Both the position numbers and the translations under genes were made by a program. The notes below the pieces were generated by a model. That model saw nothing but the letters and a program-made list of their open reading frames with translations, was not told where the DNA came from and searched no databases. From the NCBI GenBank assembly GCA_003281165.1, contig QCCT01000006.1, positions 1-64,000 on the forward strand: a DNA stretch of 64,000 nt. The letters are read 5' to 3'. The DNA is from Prochlorococcus sp. AG-347-M18 (lineage in GTDB: Bacteria; Cyanobacteriota; Cyanobacteriia; PCC-6307; Cyanobiaceae). Positions 46,477 to 56,555 of this stretch are shown here, in pieces. How positions within the stretch are numbered: the stretch's first letter is position 1; every line of letters begins with the position of its first letter.

Positions 46477-47478
46477 CTATTTTATTAACTCTTTAAGATC
46501 AATATCTGATCTAGATCCTAATTGCGTAATTATTTGCCCCGCACAAATTGAAGCTATCTCTCCGCATTTTTTGAGGGAACAATTATTTATTAATCCATGG
46601 ATAAATCCTCCCGCATAGATATCTCCCGCTCCTGTAGTATCAATAATCTTGCCTTTCGTTATTGACTCAATTATTTCAACATTATTTTTATTAACTATGA
46701 GAGAACCATTTCTTCCAAGAGTTACTATGACTAATTCACATAAGGAAGATAGGTCTTCTTGACAGCTTGCTAATTTATCATTTTTAAATAGACTTAACAC
46801 CTCGGATTCATTACAAAAAACGATATCTACATATTCATAAATTAATTCCAAGAAACTCTCACGATGCCTATCTACACAAAATGAATCAGACAATGAAAGG
46901 ATTATTTTTGTATTAGATTGTTTTGCAATTCGGGCGGCTTTAATAAAAGCTTTTTTAGCTAATTCGCTGTCCCATAAATATCCTTCTAAATATAAGTATT
47001 TACTTTCCTTAATTACAGTAAAGTCAATGTCTTTCGGCTCAAACTCTACAGATGCTCCTAGGTAAGTGCACATAGTTCTTTGTGCATCAGGTGTAACCAA
47101 AATGATTGAATGAGCTGTTGGAGCACCTGCAATAGTTGGTGGAGTATTAAATATAGTTTTACTTTTTTTTATATCTTCAGAAAAGAAATTACCAAATTGA
47201 TCATTTTTAACTCTTCCTATAAACTGCACATGATTGCCTAATTCTGCCAAAGAAACAACGGTATTTGCTGAGGACCCACCTGAAGTTTGTTTGATAACTT
47301 TGCAATTTTCTAATAATCTCTGAGATTCATCAGAATTAATTAGATTCATTGATCCTTTATCCAGATTATTTATCTCAAGAAACTCATCTTCAATATTTAC
47401 AATAATATCAACTATTGCGTTCCCGAGACCAATGAGATCAACTTTTTTATGTTCAAAATGTCTAAAGGATTCCATCAT
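46477..47478 (-). CDS. PfkB-family carbohydrate/nucleoside kinase
   Basis: The 333 residues have the ribokinase-fold signatures: DLIGLGNAIVDIIVNIE near the start, the GGSSANTVVSLAELG substrate motif and the catalytic DTTGAGDIYAGGF with Asp base near residue 286. The closest functional types include adenosine kinase, but sugar kinases share the fold, and the substrate cannot be read. Two ATG codons at 47478 and 47475 are both possible starts. purA lies 15 bases upstream on the same strand. Confidence 0.85.
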   Translation of the reverse strand: MMESFRHFEHKKVDLIGLGNAIVDIIVNIEDEFLEINNLDKGSMNLINSDESQRLLENCKVIKQTSGGSSANTVVSLAELGNHVQFIGRVKNDQFGNFFSEDIKKSKTIFNTPPTIAGAPTAHSIILVTPDAQRTMCTYLGASVEFEPKDIDFTVIKESKYLYLEGYLWDSELAKKAFIKAARIAKQSNTKIILSLSDSFCVDRHRESFLELIYEYVDIVFCNESEVLSLFKNDKLASCQEDLSSLCELVIVTLGRNGSLIVNKNNVEIIESITKGKIIDTTGAGDIYAGGFIHGLINNCSLKKCGEIASICAGQIITQLGSRSDIDLKELIK

Positions 47479-47493
47479 TAATTTGGAACTAAA

Positions 47494-48876
<1,383 letters not shown>

Positions 48877-48885
48877 TGAATTGTA

Positions 48886-49323
48886 TCAACTTTCTCTTAG
48901 AACCATTTTTTCAGCAAGAGAAAATTCTTTGGTTAAACGCTCTTTAAGTTTATCTGGTAAAGGTCTACTTGCAAAGTTTTTGTAATGACCTGCCATAGCA
49001 TTTAATGCTGTTTGCATTGTGGTGAATGATTGTGTTTTATTCACCATCCCTCTATTTCTATATCTTGAAATATAGTCAGTTATGAGTGTAAGGGCCTCAC
49101 TTCTAACTTCATCTTTATTTGGAGAATCTTTTGGAGTATCAACAGCTGTTTGTAATGTTTTAACAACTGAAATTGTATCCTTTGTATAGTCTCCTGTCAT
49201 AGCGGTTTTTGCAGCTATGGAAGGGGAACTAAATAGTGTAAAAGCAACAATTAAGGATATTGCGAAAGATATAGCTTTGGTAAGATTATTAAAAAATAAT
49301 TTTGATGTCCATTTCAGTAACAT
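48886..49323 (-). CDS. psb27: Photosystem II assembly protein Psb27
   Basis: Lumenal protein that binds immature photosystem II before the oxygen-evolving cluster is formed. The 145 residues have a basic N-terminus, a signal peptide ending SIAA near residue 38 and the mature start KTAMTGDYTKDTISVVKTL. The four-helix core includes SEALTLITDYISRYRNRG. The protein contains no cysteine, so the lipid anchor described for Synechocystis Psb27 is absent and this is predicted to be soluble. It has an ATG start. Confidence 0.92.
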   Translation of the reverse strand: MLLKWTSKLFFNNLTKAISFAISLIVAFTLFSSPSIAAKTAMTGDYTKDTISVVKTLQTAVDTPKDSPNKDEVRSEALTLITDYISRYRNRGMVNKTQSFTTMQTALNAMAGHYKNFASRPLPDKLKERLTKEFSLAEKMVLRES

Positions 49324-49350
49324 AACTTAGCTCCCAAAAAAAAATAAGCC

Positions 49351-51153
49351 TCAAGACTTTTTATTGTACATTATTTCAGATTCGGAAATAAATGTTTCTA
49401 ACAATTTATCAGTACTAATTTTAAGCTTAGTATTATTTGTTCTGCATAAAAGTTCTACTTCTTTATTAATAGAATCTCTGCCAATAATTATCTGAAAAGG
49501 AATACCAATTAATTCCGCATCTTTAAATTTCACTCCAGCTCTATCGTTTCTATCATCAAGAAGTACATCAATTTTATTAATTAAAAAGTTGCTATAGATT
49601 TGCTCAGTAAGATCACTTTGAATAGGATCTTTTAGGTTTGTTGGGATAATAATAACTTCAAAAGGAGAAATCTGGATAGGCCAACAAATTCCTTTTTGAT
49701 CATGATTCTGTTCGATAGCCGCTTGAGCTATTCTTGTCACTCCAATTCCGTAACAACCCATCCATAAATTTTTTAACTGACCGTCCTTATCAGAGAACTT
49801 TGCATTTAATTTTTCACTATATTTCTGACCTAGTTGGAAAATATGTCCAATCTCGATACCTTTTTTTTCTTTAAGTTCTTCATTACTGTCAATACTTACT
49901 TTATCTCCTTCTTTGGCATTCCTGATATCCCCAATTAGATAGTCTTTCGAATCAAAAGAAAATTCTTGAAAAACTTTATGGAAATTAACTTTATTCCCAC
50001 CACTTATAAACTTTGAAAGGTCACTTGCAGAATGGTCAATCATTCTAGTCCATTTTTTTTCCCAATTAGAACTAGCTTTAATAGTTTTATCATCTAAATC
50101 TGGCCCGATAAAACCTAAGGGTAAATCAACTAGATTTTTTTCGATAGTATTTTTGTCTTCAATCTTTTTAAGGTTAAGGAGATTGAAGTGATGAAGTTTA
50201 TTGATTAAGTTAAAAAGCTTTACTTCATTAATGTGTTGATCGCCTCTTATGCTTGCAAGAATTGGGACCTCAAATTTACCTTCGAACTGTGCAAGGAATA
50301 TTACTACTTTAATAATCTGACTTGGGTCTAAATTATTATTATTGCAAACTTCTAGGATTGTTTTTTGATGAGGCGTTTCCAACCACTCTGGAATATTATC
50401 TTTTAGTGGAATAGGTTTAGAGGGTAGAGAAACAGCTTTTTCGATATTGGCAGCATAAGAACCGCTTTGAGTGAACAAAATGGAATCTTCCCCAGCATCA
50501 GCAGTGACCATAAATTCTTTAGAAGAAGCACCGCCAATTGCTCCACTATCAGCTTCAACCCCTACTGTCTGCAGTCCACAAGATTTAAAAATATTTTCAT
50601 AAGCATTGCCCACTTTTTCATAGAAAGAAGCTAGATCGTTTTCTGAAGAATGAAAAGAATAACCATCTTTCATTATGAATTCTCTACTTCTCATCAATCC
50701 AAACCTTGGCCTTATTTCATCTCTAAATTTTGTCTGAATTTGGAAAAAACATTGAGGTAATTGCTTATAGGAGTTGATGGTCTCTGATGCAATACTCGTG
50801 ATCACCTCTTCGTGCGTTGGTGCTAAACCAAATTCTTTACCTTGTCTATCTTTGAGATTAAACATTATTCCTTCGCCTGCGGTATAACCTTCCCACCTTT
50901 CACTTTTTTTCCATAAATCTGCAGGATGAAGTTGGGGCAATAGTAATTTTGTACAACCAATACTATTAAGTTCTTTCTCTATTATTGCGGATATTTTTTC
51001 AATAACTCTAAGCATTAGTGGCATGTATGCATAAATACCGCTGTTAACTCTGCGAATATACCCAGCTTTTAAGAGTAATTGATGTGAAATAATCTCAGCT
51101 TCAGAAGGTGTGTCACGAAGTGTCCCCAGAGGAAATGAGGTGGTCACGCGCAT
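49351..51153 (-). CDS. proS: Prolyl-tRNA synthetase, bacterial type
   Basis: Class II synthetase charging tRNA-Pro. The 600 residues contain motif 1 (SGIYAYMPLMLRVIEKI), motif 2 (FRDEIRPRFGLMRSREFIMKD), a YbaK-like editing insertion in the centre (about residues 220-390, lower similarity), motif 3 (GCYGIGVTRIAQAAIE) and the C-terminal anticodon-binding domain. Length fits the bacterial long form. It has an ATG start and is divergent from the HTH gene across a 175-base gap. Confidence 0.97.
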   Translation of the reverse strand: MRVTTSFPLGTLRDTPSEAEIISHQLLLKAGYIRRVNSGIYAYMPLMLRVIEKISAIIEKELNSIGCTKLLLPQLHPADLWKKSERWEGYTAGEGIMFNLKDRQGKEFGLAPTHEEVITSIASETINSYKQLPQCFFQIQTKFRDEIRPRFGLMRSREFIMKDGYSFHSSENDLASFYEKVGNAYENIFKSCGLQTVGVEADSGAIGGASSKEFMVTADAGEDSILFTQSGSYAANIEKAVSLPSKPIPLKDNIPEWLETPHQKTILEVCNNNNLDPSQIIKVVIFLAQFEGKFEVPILASIRGDQHINEVKLFNLINKLHHFNLLNLKKIEDKNTIEKNLVDLPLGFIGPDLDDKTIKASSNWEKKWTRMIDHSASDLSKFISGGNKVNFHKVFQEFSFDSKDYLIGDIRNAKEGDKVSIDSNEELKEKKGIEIGHIFQLGQKYSEKLNAKFSDKDGQLKNLWMGCYGIGVTRIAQAAIEQNHDQKGICWPIQISPFEVIIIPTNLKDPIQSDLTEQIYSNFLINKIDVLLDDRNDRAGVKFKDAELIGIPFQIIIGRDSINKEVELLCRTNNTKLKISTDKLLETFISESEIMYNKKS

Positions 51154-51217
51154 ACAGAAAAATCCTTAGATAATATTTAATTTTATCAATTAAGATGAAA
51201 AAATAATTCAAAGTGTC

Positions 51218-51247
51218 TTGAGTCCCTCAACGCGGCTAGTCTAAGAA
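51218..51247 (+). promoter_or_regulatory. Candidate sigma-70 promoter in proS/HTH gap
   Basis: TTGAGT (51218-51223) and TAAGAA (51242-51247) are separated by 18 bases, about 80 bases before the HTH gene at 51329. The surrounding stretch at 51215-51245 is noticeably GC-richer than its neighbours. Matches are partial, so this is only a candidate. Confidence 0.25.
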
Positions 51248-51328
51248 TGTTCTTTCTGCTAACTTCTCCAGTAATGAAGTTCAAACTTTTTAAAAAATTC
51301 ATTTCTACTTAATCATTTTCTTAAGTTT

Positions 51329-51679
51329 ATGGAAAATATAGATTCCAATATTTCTAGTGAAGAGGAATTAGTAGGTATTGATGAAGTTCAAAAATTCCTT
51401 AATAGATCAAGAGCTTCTGTCTATAGGTATACAAATACAGATTTAAGAAATCTAAACCCTAGTTTTAATCCAAGAAAATTAAATCCCGAATTTCGGACTG
51501 ATCAAAAAGATCCTTTAAAATTCCATCCTAATGAAGTAGCAAGATTTGCAAAGGATATTTTAAGAATAAAGGAAGTTACTGTAGAGGTCTTTAATACACC
51601 TTCGTCTGCTGCTCAAAATATACTGGCGCAAATATTAGACGAACTAAAATCTATTAGGTCTTTGTTAGAAAAAGAGTAA
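51329..51679 (+). CDS. Small helix-turn-helix protein
   Basis: A 116-residue protein with an acidic N-terminus and a MerR/resolvase-like HTH (VGIDEVQKFLNRSRASVYRY, about residues 15-34). A linker rich in Asn, Pro and Arg follows (NLNPSFNPRKLNPEFRTDQ), then a helical C-terminus (AQNILAQILDELKSIRSLL) that may dimerise. It probably binds DNA, but target and role are unknown. It has an ATG start; the upstream gap contains the candidate promoter. Confidence 0.75.
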   Translation: MENIDSNISSEEELVGIDEVQKFLNRSRASVYRYTNTDLRNLNPSFNPRKLNPEFRTDQKDPLKFHPNEVARFAKDILRIKEVTVEVFNTPSSAAQNILAQILDELKSIRSLLEKE

Positions 51680-51775
51680 TTAAAAAGTCACCAATCAATG
51701 TTTTGATTTATTGACATTTTGAATGTAGGATAATGATGTTTAATTATCTCCTTAATCTTTACCAATTAAGAGTTC

Positions 51776-52030
51776 TTGAGTTACACGAAATCAAAGCAGT
51801 TTATTCAAAGTAAATCAAGCGAAGAATCTCCTCATGGTTCTGCTCGAAATGATTTTGAAAGAGATGATGATGACCCCTTAAGTATAAGGAGTTTATCATT
51901 AACATCTTTAGGTATTATTTTTGCCTTTTTAACAATTTTTTTACCTTCAATAAGCATTTTAATTGGCAGACCTTTATCTCAAGGAAACGAGATAATTCAT
52001 AATCACGATTTTAAAAAAGATGGACCTTAG
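51776..52030 (+). CDS. Small single-span membrane protein, unknown
   Basis: An 84-residue protein with a polar, acidic N-terminal half (QSKSSEESPHGSARNDFERD, then DDDP), a membrane helix (LTSLGIIFAFLTIFLPSISI, about residues 43-62) and a short tail. The start is TTG at 51776; no in-frame ATG is near. It overlaps the start of the degenerate pyrophosphatase gene by 11 bases, suggesting co-translation. No family recognised. Confidence 0.6.
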   Translation: MSYTKSKQFIQSKSSEESPHGSARNDFERDDDDPLSIRSLSLTSLGIIFAFLTIFLPSISILIGRPLSQGNEIIHNHDFKKDGP

Positions 52031-52574
52031 TTCAATACCTCCATCTCCAATGAAGGGAATAGTAAATATTGTTGTGGAAATACCTGCAGGGAGTAGGAAT
52101 AAATATGAATATTGCTCTGAAGCTGGAATAATGGCCCTAGACAGAGTATTGCATTCTTCAGTGAGGTACCCTTTCGATTATGGTTTTATCCCAAATACCC
52201 TTGCTGAAGATGGAGCTCCCCTTGATGCAATGGTGATAATGGACGAACCTACTTTTGCGGGTTGTTTAATAAAAGCTAGACCTATTGGAGTTTTGGATAT
52301 GCATGATTGTGGTGCATATGATGGAAAACTTTTATGTGTGCCTATGGCTAATCCTAGGCAGGCTAACATAGTAAGTATTAATCAAATTGCTCCTAATCAG
52401 CTTGAGGATGTTGCAGAATTTTTTAGAACAAGTAAAGGACTCGATGGAAGAACAGTTCAAATTGATGGTTGGAGGGATTTTGATGTAGTCGAAAATTTAT
52501 TGAAAAGTTGTATGCCTCTAAAAAAGAAAAACTTTAAAGTACTTAAGAAATCAAATATTAGTAAATTAAATTGA
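52020..52574 (+). CDS. Pyrophosphatase-like protein, catalytic residues replaced
   Basis: A 184-residue homologue of family I inorganic pyrophosphatase, closer overall to the canonical cyanobacterial Ppa (EIPAGSRNKYE, YPFDYGFIPNTLAEDG, VIMDEPTFAGC). Several active-site positions are changed relative to E. coli Ppa: the DGDPxD cluster reads DGAPLD (Ala66 for Asp67), Glu98 becomes Cys97, and Tyr141 becomes Ser138, while Asp64, Asp69, Asp96, Asp101, Lys103 and Lys139 remain. Strong loss or change of activity is predicted. A complete copy is at 36692. It overlaps its neighbours by 11 bases upstream and 4 downstream. Confidence 0.88.
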   Translation: MDLSSIPPSPMKGIVNIVVEIPAGSRNKYEYCSEAGIMALDRVLHSSVRYPFDYGFIPNTLAEDGAPLDAMVIMDEPTFAGCLIKARPIGVLDMHDCGAYDGKLLCVPMANPRQANIVSINQIAPNQLEDVAEFFRTSKGLDGRTVQIDGWRDFDVVENLLKSCMPLKKKNFKVLKKSNISKLN

Positions 52575-52927
52575 AAAAAATAATTTTTTATAGTTATTTA
52601 AAATGCTCTACATGCCGAAAAGCTGCAAAGTGGCTTGAAAGCAAAGATTTTGAATTTCAGTTAATTGATATTGTAAAAGAACCTCCACTTGTTAATTATT
52701 TAAATCTAGCTTTAGAACAATACTCTGATGATAAAAAAAGGATTTTTAATACAAGAGGTAAAGCCTTTAAAACTCTTGATCTTGATATTGATCGTTTGTC
52801 AACGGAAGAAATTATTCAACTTCTTTTAAGTGACGGCAAATTAATAAAAAGACCATTTTTAATTTATGAAGAAAAAAAAGTAATATTAGGATTTAACGAA
52901 ATTGAATATGCCAAACAATTTATGTAA
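52571..52927 (+). CDS. ArsC/Spx-family protein
   Basis: A 118-residue thioredoxin-fold protein with CSTCRKAAKWL at the N-terminal active site (CxxC at about residues 12-15) and LLSDGKLIKRPFLI, the Arg-containing stretch conserved in ArsC and Spx. The family includes arsenate reductases and redox-sensing transcription regulators (Spx, MgsR). The CxxC pattern favours the Spx/YffB side, but function is not determined. The start is TTG, overlapping the pyrophosphatase-like gene by four bases. Confidence 0.82.
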   Translation: MKKIIFYSYLKCSTCRKAAKWLESKDFEFQLIDIVKEPPLVNYLNLALEQYSDDKKRIFNTRGKAFKTLDLDIDRLSTEEIIQLLLSDGKLIKRPFLIYEEKKVILGFNEIEYAKQFM

Positions 52928-52956
52928 GTTTAAAAAAATCAAGCCTTAATAAATCT

Positions 52957-53613
52957 ATGCATGCTTTTATTAAAAATTTTTTAAAAGAATGGGGTCTGCT
53001 GATTCTATTAACTTTTTTTGTTTCTTCTTGTAGATCTTTTTTGGCAGAACCTAGATATATACCCTCCGGTTCAATGCTCCCTGAATTACAAATAAACGAT
53101 AGGTTGATTATTGAAAAGTTCTCTCTGAAGAACTCTTTACCAAAAAGAGGAGATATTGTAGTTTTTAAATCTCCTTACTCATTCGATGAAAAATTAATTT
53201 CTTCGAGATCTAAGCCATTGCCAAATAAAAGCTATTGTTTTTTAATGAGTTTTCCCCCAATGTCTTTTATACCTGGCTTGAGGGATCAAGCTTGCGATGC
53301 CTATATCAAGAGAGTAGTGGCTCTCCCAGGAGAAATTGTCAGTGTAAACACGAAGGGTGAATTAATAATTAATAATAAATTAATTCCTGAACCTTATGTA
53401 TTTTATAAGTGTTCATTACCCACTTTTAATAGATGTGGTGAATTTCAAAATATAAAAGTTCCTAAAGATCATTTTTTAGTGTTAGGAGATAATAGGTCAA
53501 ATAGCTGGGATGGAAGATATTGGCCTGGAAGCAAATTTCTTCACAAGAAGGAGATTATTGGTCGAGCTTATTTAAGATTCTGGCCTCTTAGTCAAGTTGG
53601 TTTTTTTCAATAA
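52957..53613 (+). CDS. lepB: Signal peptidase I
   Basis: Membrane peptidase that removes signal peptides from exported and lumenal proteins. The 218 residues have an N-terminal membrane anchor (WGLLILLTFFVSS), the catalytic Ser in YIPSGSMLPEL, the general-base Lys in YIKRVVALPGE and the late box GDNRSNSWDGR. Full length with an ATG start, 29 bases after the Spx-like gene. Its clients here would include PetA, PsaF and Psb27. Confidence 0.95.
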   Translation: MHAFIKNFLKEWGLLILLTFFVSSCRSFLAEPRYIPSGSMLPELQINDRLIIEKFSLKNSLPKRGDIVVFKSPYSFDEKLISSRSKPLPNKSYCFLMSFPPMSFIPGLRDQACDAYIKRVVALPGEIVSVNTKGELIINNKLIPEPYVFYKCSLPTFNRCGEFQNIKVPKDHFLVLGDNRSNSWDGRYWPGSKFLHKKEIIGRAYLRFWPLSQVGFFQ

Positions 53614-53664
53614 ATAAATTTCAGACTGTGACTTTATGGAATAATTTTAAAAAGGTGTTTTAAG

Positions 53665-54993
53665 TTAAAGCGCCCCAGAAGCAGTTGAGTCAATTATCCC
53701 GCCTAGATGTGTTGTAATGTTTAGAGCACTAATTACGGGAGGTTTACTGGGATCCGTAAAAAGGTCAATTACTGTTATGCCACCATTACCTTGTTTTATC
53801 ATCCAGATATTTGAATAATTAATCCCAAATATATTGCAAATGAGAGTTTTATTGACTGCATCATGAGCAACTAGAAGACTTAAATCATTATCTTTTTGTG
53901 ATAAACAAATTTCGTTAAACGCTTCTACCGATCTCTCAGATACATCTTTTATAGATTCCCCTTCGGGCATTATTACTTCTTCAGGTTTATCATGCCATTT
54001 TTTTAGTAAAACAGGCCATTTTTCTCTTATTTCTGTTTCTAATTTACCCTCCCATAATCCGTGACTGATTTCTACAAGTGAATTTATCTTTTCTATTTTT
54101 AAATCTTTGTTGTCTTTAAGAATAATTTGTGCGGTCTCGTAAGGTCTATGCATTGAACTTGAAAATGCTTTATTGAAACAAATATCTCTCAAATATTCAG
54201 AAGTTTTTCTTGCTTGGTTTTTACCGTTTTCGTTTAAAGGGATATCAATTTGCCCTTGGAATCTGCCTTCTTTATTCCAGTTTGTTTCACCATGTCTTAT
54301 TAAAAATATTCTTGAATCTCCAATTTGATTAGGAATATTTTTATTGAGATGAGAAGTTTGATTTAAGCATTCAATTTGAGTCTTAAAAGAGTTATCTTTC
54401 TTTGAAATATTGAGTATCGAGAAAGAAGCATTTTCTAATCTTATTTTTCTAAAACCTTGCTTAGGCTTTCCTAATAACAAGAGTATTAAACATCTGAGAA
54501 TTGCATTATGTCCAACAACTAAAATATTTATATCATCTTTGTCGTGATAAATTTTTAAAATATCTTCTACAAAATTTGTTGCTTGAAAAAATAACTCTTG
54601 AATTGGTTTATAAGTTTTATTGTCATTTCTTTTTAAGATAAGATTTTCTGGATCATTTTTCCATATAGGGTAAATTTCTGGAAATTTCTTTTTTATTTCA
54701 TCAATTTTTAGACCAGACCATTCACTAAGATCTACTTCTAGCAAATTATCGTCGAATACAATATTTTGTTCTTTATTGAAGGTCTTTTTAATTGTTTTTG
54801 CAGTCTCTGCCGCTCTAACAAGTGGGGAGGAATAGATTTTATCGAAGTTTATTTTTGATAATGCTTTTCCTGCTTTTCGGGCTTGTTCGTATCCTTCATC
54901 GGTTAATAATGAATCGTCTGTTCTTCCTTGAATTAATCCTTTTGCATTAAAACTGCTAAGTCCGTGCCTAACTAAAACTAATCTTATAGCCAT
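53665..54993 (-). CDS. Tandem histidine phosphatase (phosphoglycerate mutase family)
   Basis: The 442 residues contain two complete histidine-phosphatase domains. The first begins LVLVRHGLSSFN (residues 6-17) with its second His in VVGHNAIL; the second begins FLIRHGETNWN near residue 230 with its second His in LVAHDAVN. Both keep the phosphohistidine RHG, but the first has RHGLS instead of RHGET. Similar tandem proteins in cyanobacteria have been linked to phosphoglycolate or carboxyarabinitol phosphate removal; the substrate is not shown by sequence. Confidence 0.87.
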   Translation of the reverse strand: MAIRLVLVRHGLSSFNAKGLIQGRTDDSLLTDEGYEQARKAGKALSKINFDKIYSSPLVRAAETAKTIKKTFNKEQNIVFDDNLLEVDLSEWSGLKIDEIKKKFPEIYPIWKNDPENLILKRNDNKTYKPIQELFFQATNFVEDILKIYHDKDDINILVVGHNAILRCLILLLLGKPKQGFRKIRLENASFSILNISKKDNSFKTQIECLNQTSHLNKNIPNQIGDSRIFLIRHGETNWNKEGRFQGQIDIPLNENGKNQARKTSEYLRDICFNKAFSSSMHRPYETAQIILKDNKDLKIEKINSLVEISHGLWEGKLETEIREKWPVLLKKWHDKPEEVIMPEGESIKDVSERSVEAFNEICLSQKDNDLSLLVAHDAVNKTLICNIFGINYSNIWMIKQGNGGITVIDLFTDPSKPPVISALNITTHLGGIIDSTASGAL

Positions 54994-55109
54994 TATATAA
55001 ATTTAAAAATTAAGATAATTTAATCATCTCATGGCGTGATTAAAATAGATACATAAATATAAGGAAATTCAATGATAACTAACTATAGTGTTCAAGAATA
55101 TAATAAGTT

Positions 55110-56471
55110 ATGATCTTTAAAAATAGTTCTAAGACAAAACTCACTTTAGCTTTTATTTCTATCGTCATAACTTTTTTTGTATGGCGACAAGGCTTAAGAG
55201 ACAGTCTAAATAGACCATCTGTTTCATTTGATATTAGTCAAAAAGAGCAAGAAATTGCTGAATTATCTGTCCAATCAATACCTGTAAATCTTAAAAAATT
55301 TTTTATCATCAATGATCCTGTTGATCAAATAAATAAATCACTCTCTGATGTCTCATTTGAAGAACTAACAGAGAGAAATAAATTAATTCGAATAATCACT
55401 TCAGAATCAAATGATTCTTTAATTTATAAAAATATATCCAAAGATTTTAAAGATAAAAAATTTAAATTTCTGATTGATGAGATAGAAAAAAAATCTAATA
55501 ATAATTCATATAAAGCAAATTCTGATAAGTTTGATTTATTTAAAGGTGATAGATTTTTATATCACCTTTTAAGTAGGAAATTTGATTTTGACGATAGTGT
55601 ATTAATAACAAAATCATTTTCAAGAAAAATGTTTTTTAAAATATTAACCATAAGACTAATTCCACTTTTAACAATACTTATTGGCTCTATTCTGGCTTTA
55701 AAAATATTATGGAAAACCATATCTTTGAAAAAGTTTGGTTGGAAAGAAATTAAATATTTAGATTTAGAATTAATAGATATGGTTTTATTAATTTCAGGTG
55801 GATTTGTTGTTTTAGGAGAAGTGGTATCACCTTTATTCTCTATCAGTTTGGTTGAACTTTTTTCTAAAAATATCTCAAATGAATTGTCTCAATCTTTAAA
55901 AATTTTCTTTGGATATCTTTTTATGGCTATTCCACCATTATGGATAGTTTTTTATCAAATTAAATCCTTGAATGGTGAATTTACTTTTAAAAAGGATTAT
56001 TTACAATTCAATTTCTTGCCAATAAAATATGCAATTATTCAGGGAATTAAAGGTTGGTTAACAATTGTTCCTTTTGTTTTATTAATCTCTCTAATTATGA
56101 ATAGTCTGATCGATAATCAGAATGGTAGCAACCCCTTGCTGGAAATTGTTCTTAATAATAATAATTACTTTTCATTTTTTCTATTATTTGTAACAACAAC
56201 TCTATTAGCTCCTCTATTTGAAGAGATTATATTTCGCGGTATTTTACTGCCAACTCTTTCAAGAGATTTTGGAGTAATTTCGGGCATCATAGTTTCAGCT
56301 TTTATCTTTGCATTAGCCCATTTAAGTTTGGGAGAAATGCCGCCATTATTTGTTCTAGGGATTGGATTAGCAATTACAAGAATTGCTTCAGGGAGTTTGT
56401 TTTCCTCAGTGATTATGCATTCTTTATGGAATGGATTGACTTTCTTAAATTTGTTCCTATTGAGGACTTAA
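55110..56471 (+). CDS. CPBP-family intramembrane metalloprotease
   Basis: The 453 residues comprise an N-terminal membrane anchor, a soluble region of about 150 residues with no known domain, then about seven hydrophobic helices. The CPBP/Abi signature is complete: EEIIFRGIL (motif 1), FALAHLSLG (motif 2) and SVIMHSLWNG (motif 3), which supply the catalytic Glu and His residues. The substrate is unknown. It has an ATG start and is 84 bases upstream of the FtsL-like gene. Confidence 0.88.
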   Translation: MIFKNSSKTKLTLAFISIVITFFVWRQGLRDSLNRPSVSFDISQKEQEIAELSVQSIPVNLKKFFIINDPVDQINKSLSDVSFEELTERNKLIRIITSESNDSLIYKNISKDFKDKKFKFLIDEIEKKSNNNSYKANSDKFDLFKGDRFLYHLLSRKFDFDDSVLITKSFSRKMFFKILTIRLIPLLTILIGSILALKILWKTISLKKFGWKEIKYLDLELIDMVLLISGGFVVLGEVVSPLFSISLVELFSKNISNELSQSLKIFFGYLFMAIPPLWIVFYQIKSLNGEFTFKKDYLQFNFLPIKYAIIQGIKGWLTIVPFVLLISLIMNSLIDNQNGSNPLLEIVLNNNNYFSFFLLFVTTTLLAPLFEEIIFRGILLPTLSRDFGVISGIIVSAFIFALAHLSLGEMPPLFVLGIGLAITRIASGSLFSSVIMHSLWNGLTFLNLFLLRT

Positions 56472-56555
56472 AGAATTTAATTTTTACTTGCGAATCAAAC
56501 AAAAAGATGTTTATTTAATTAATAACACTTCTTTTATTTAAAAAATAAATCATTG

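Noticed and set aside
51247-51312. 21-codon ORF (MFFLLTSPVMKFKLFKKFIST) in the proS/HTH gap
   Set aside because: Short, AT-typical composition, no ribosome-binding site; chance frames of this size are common.
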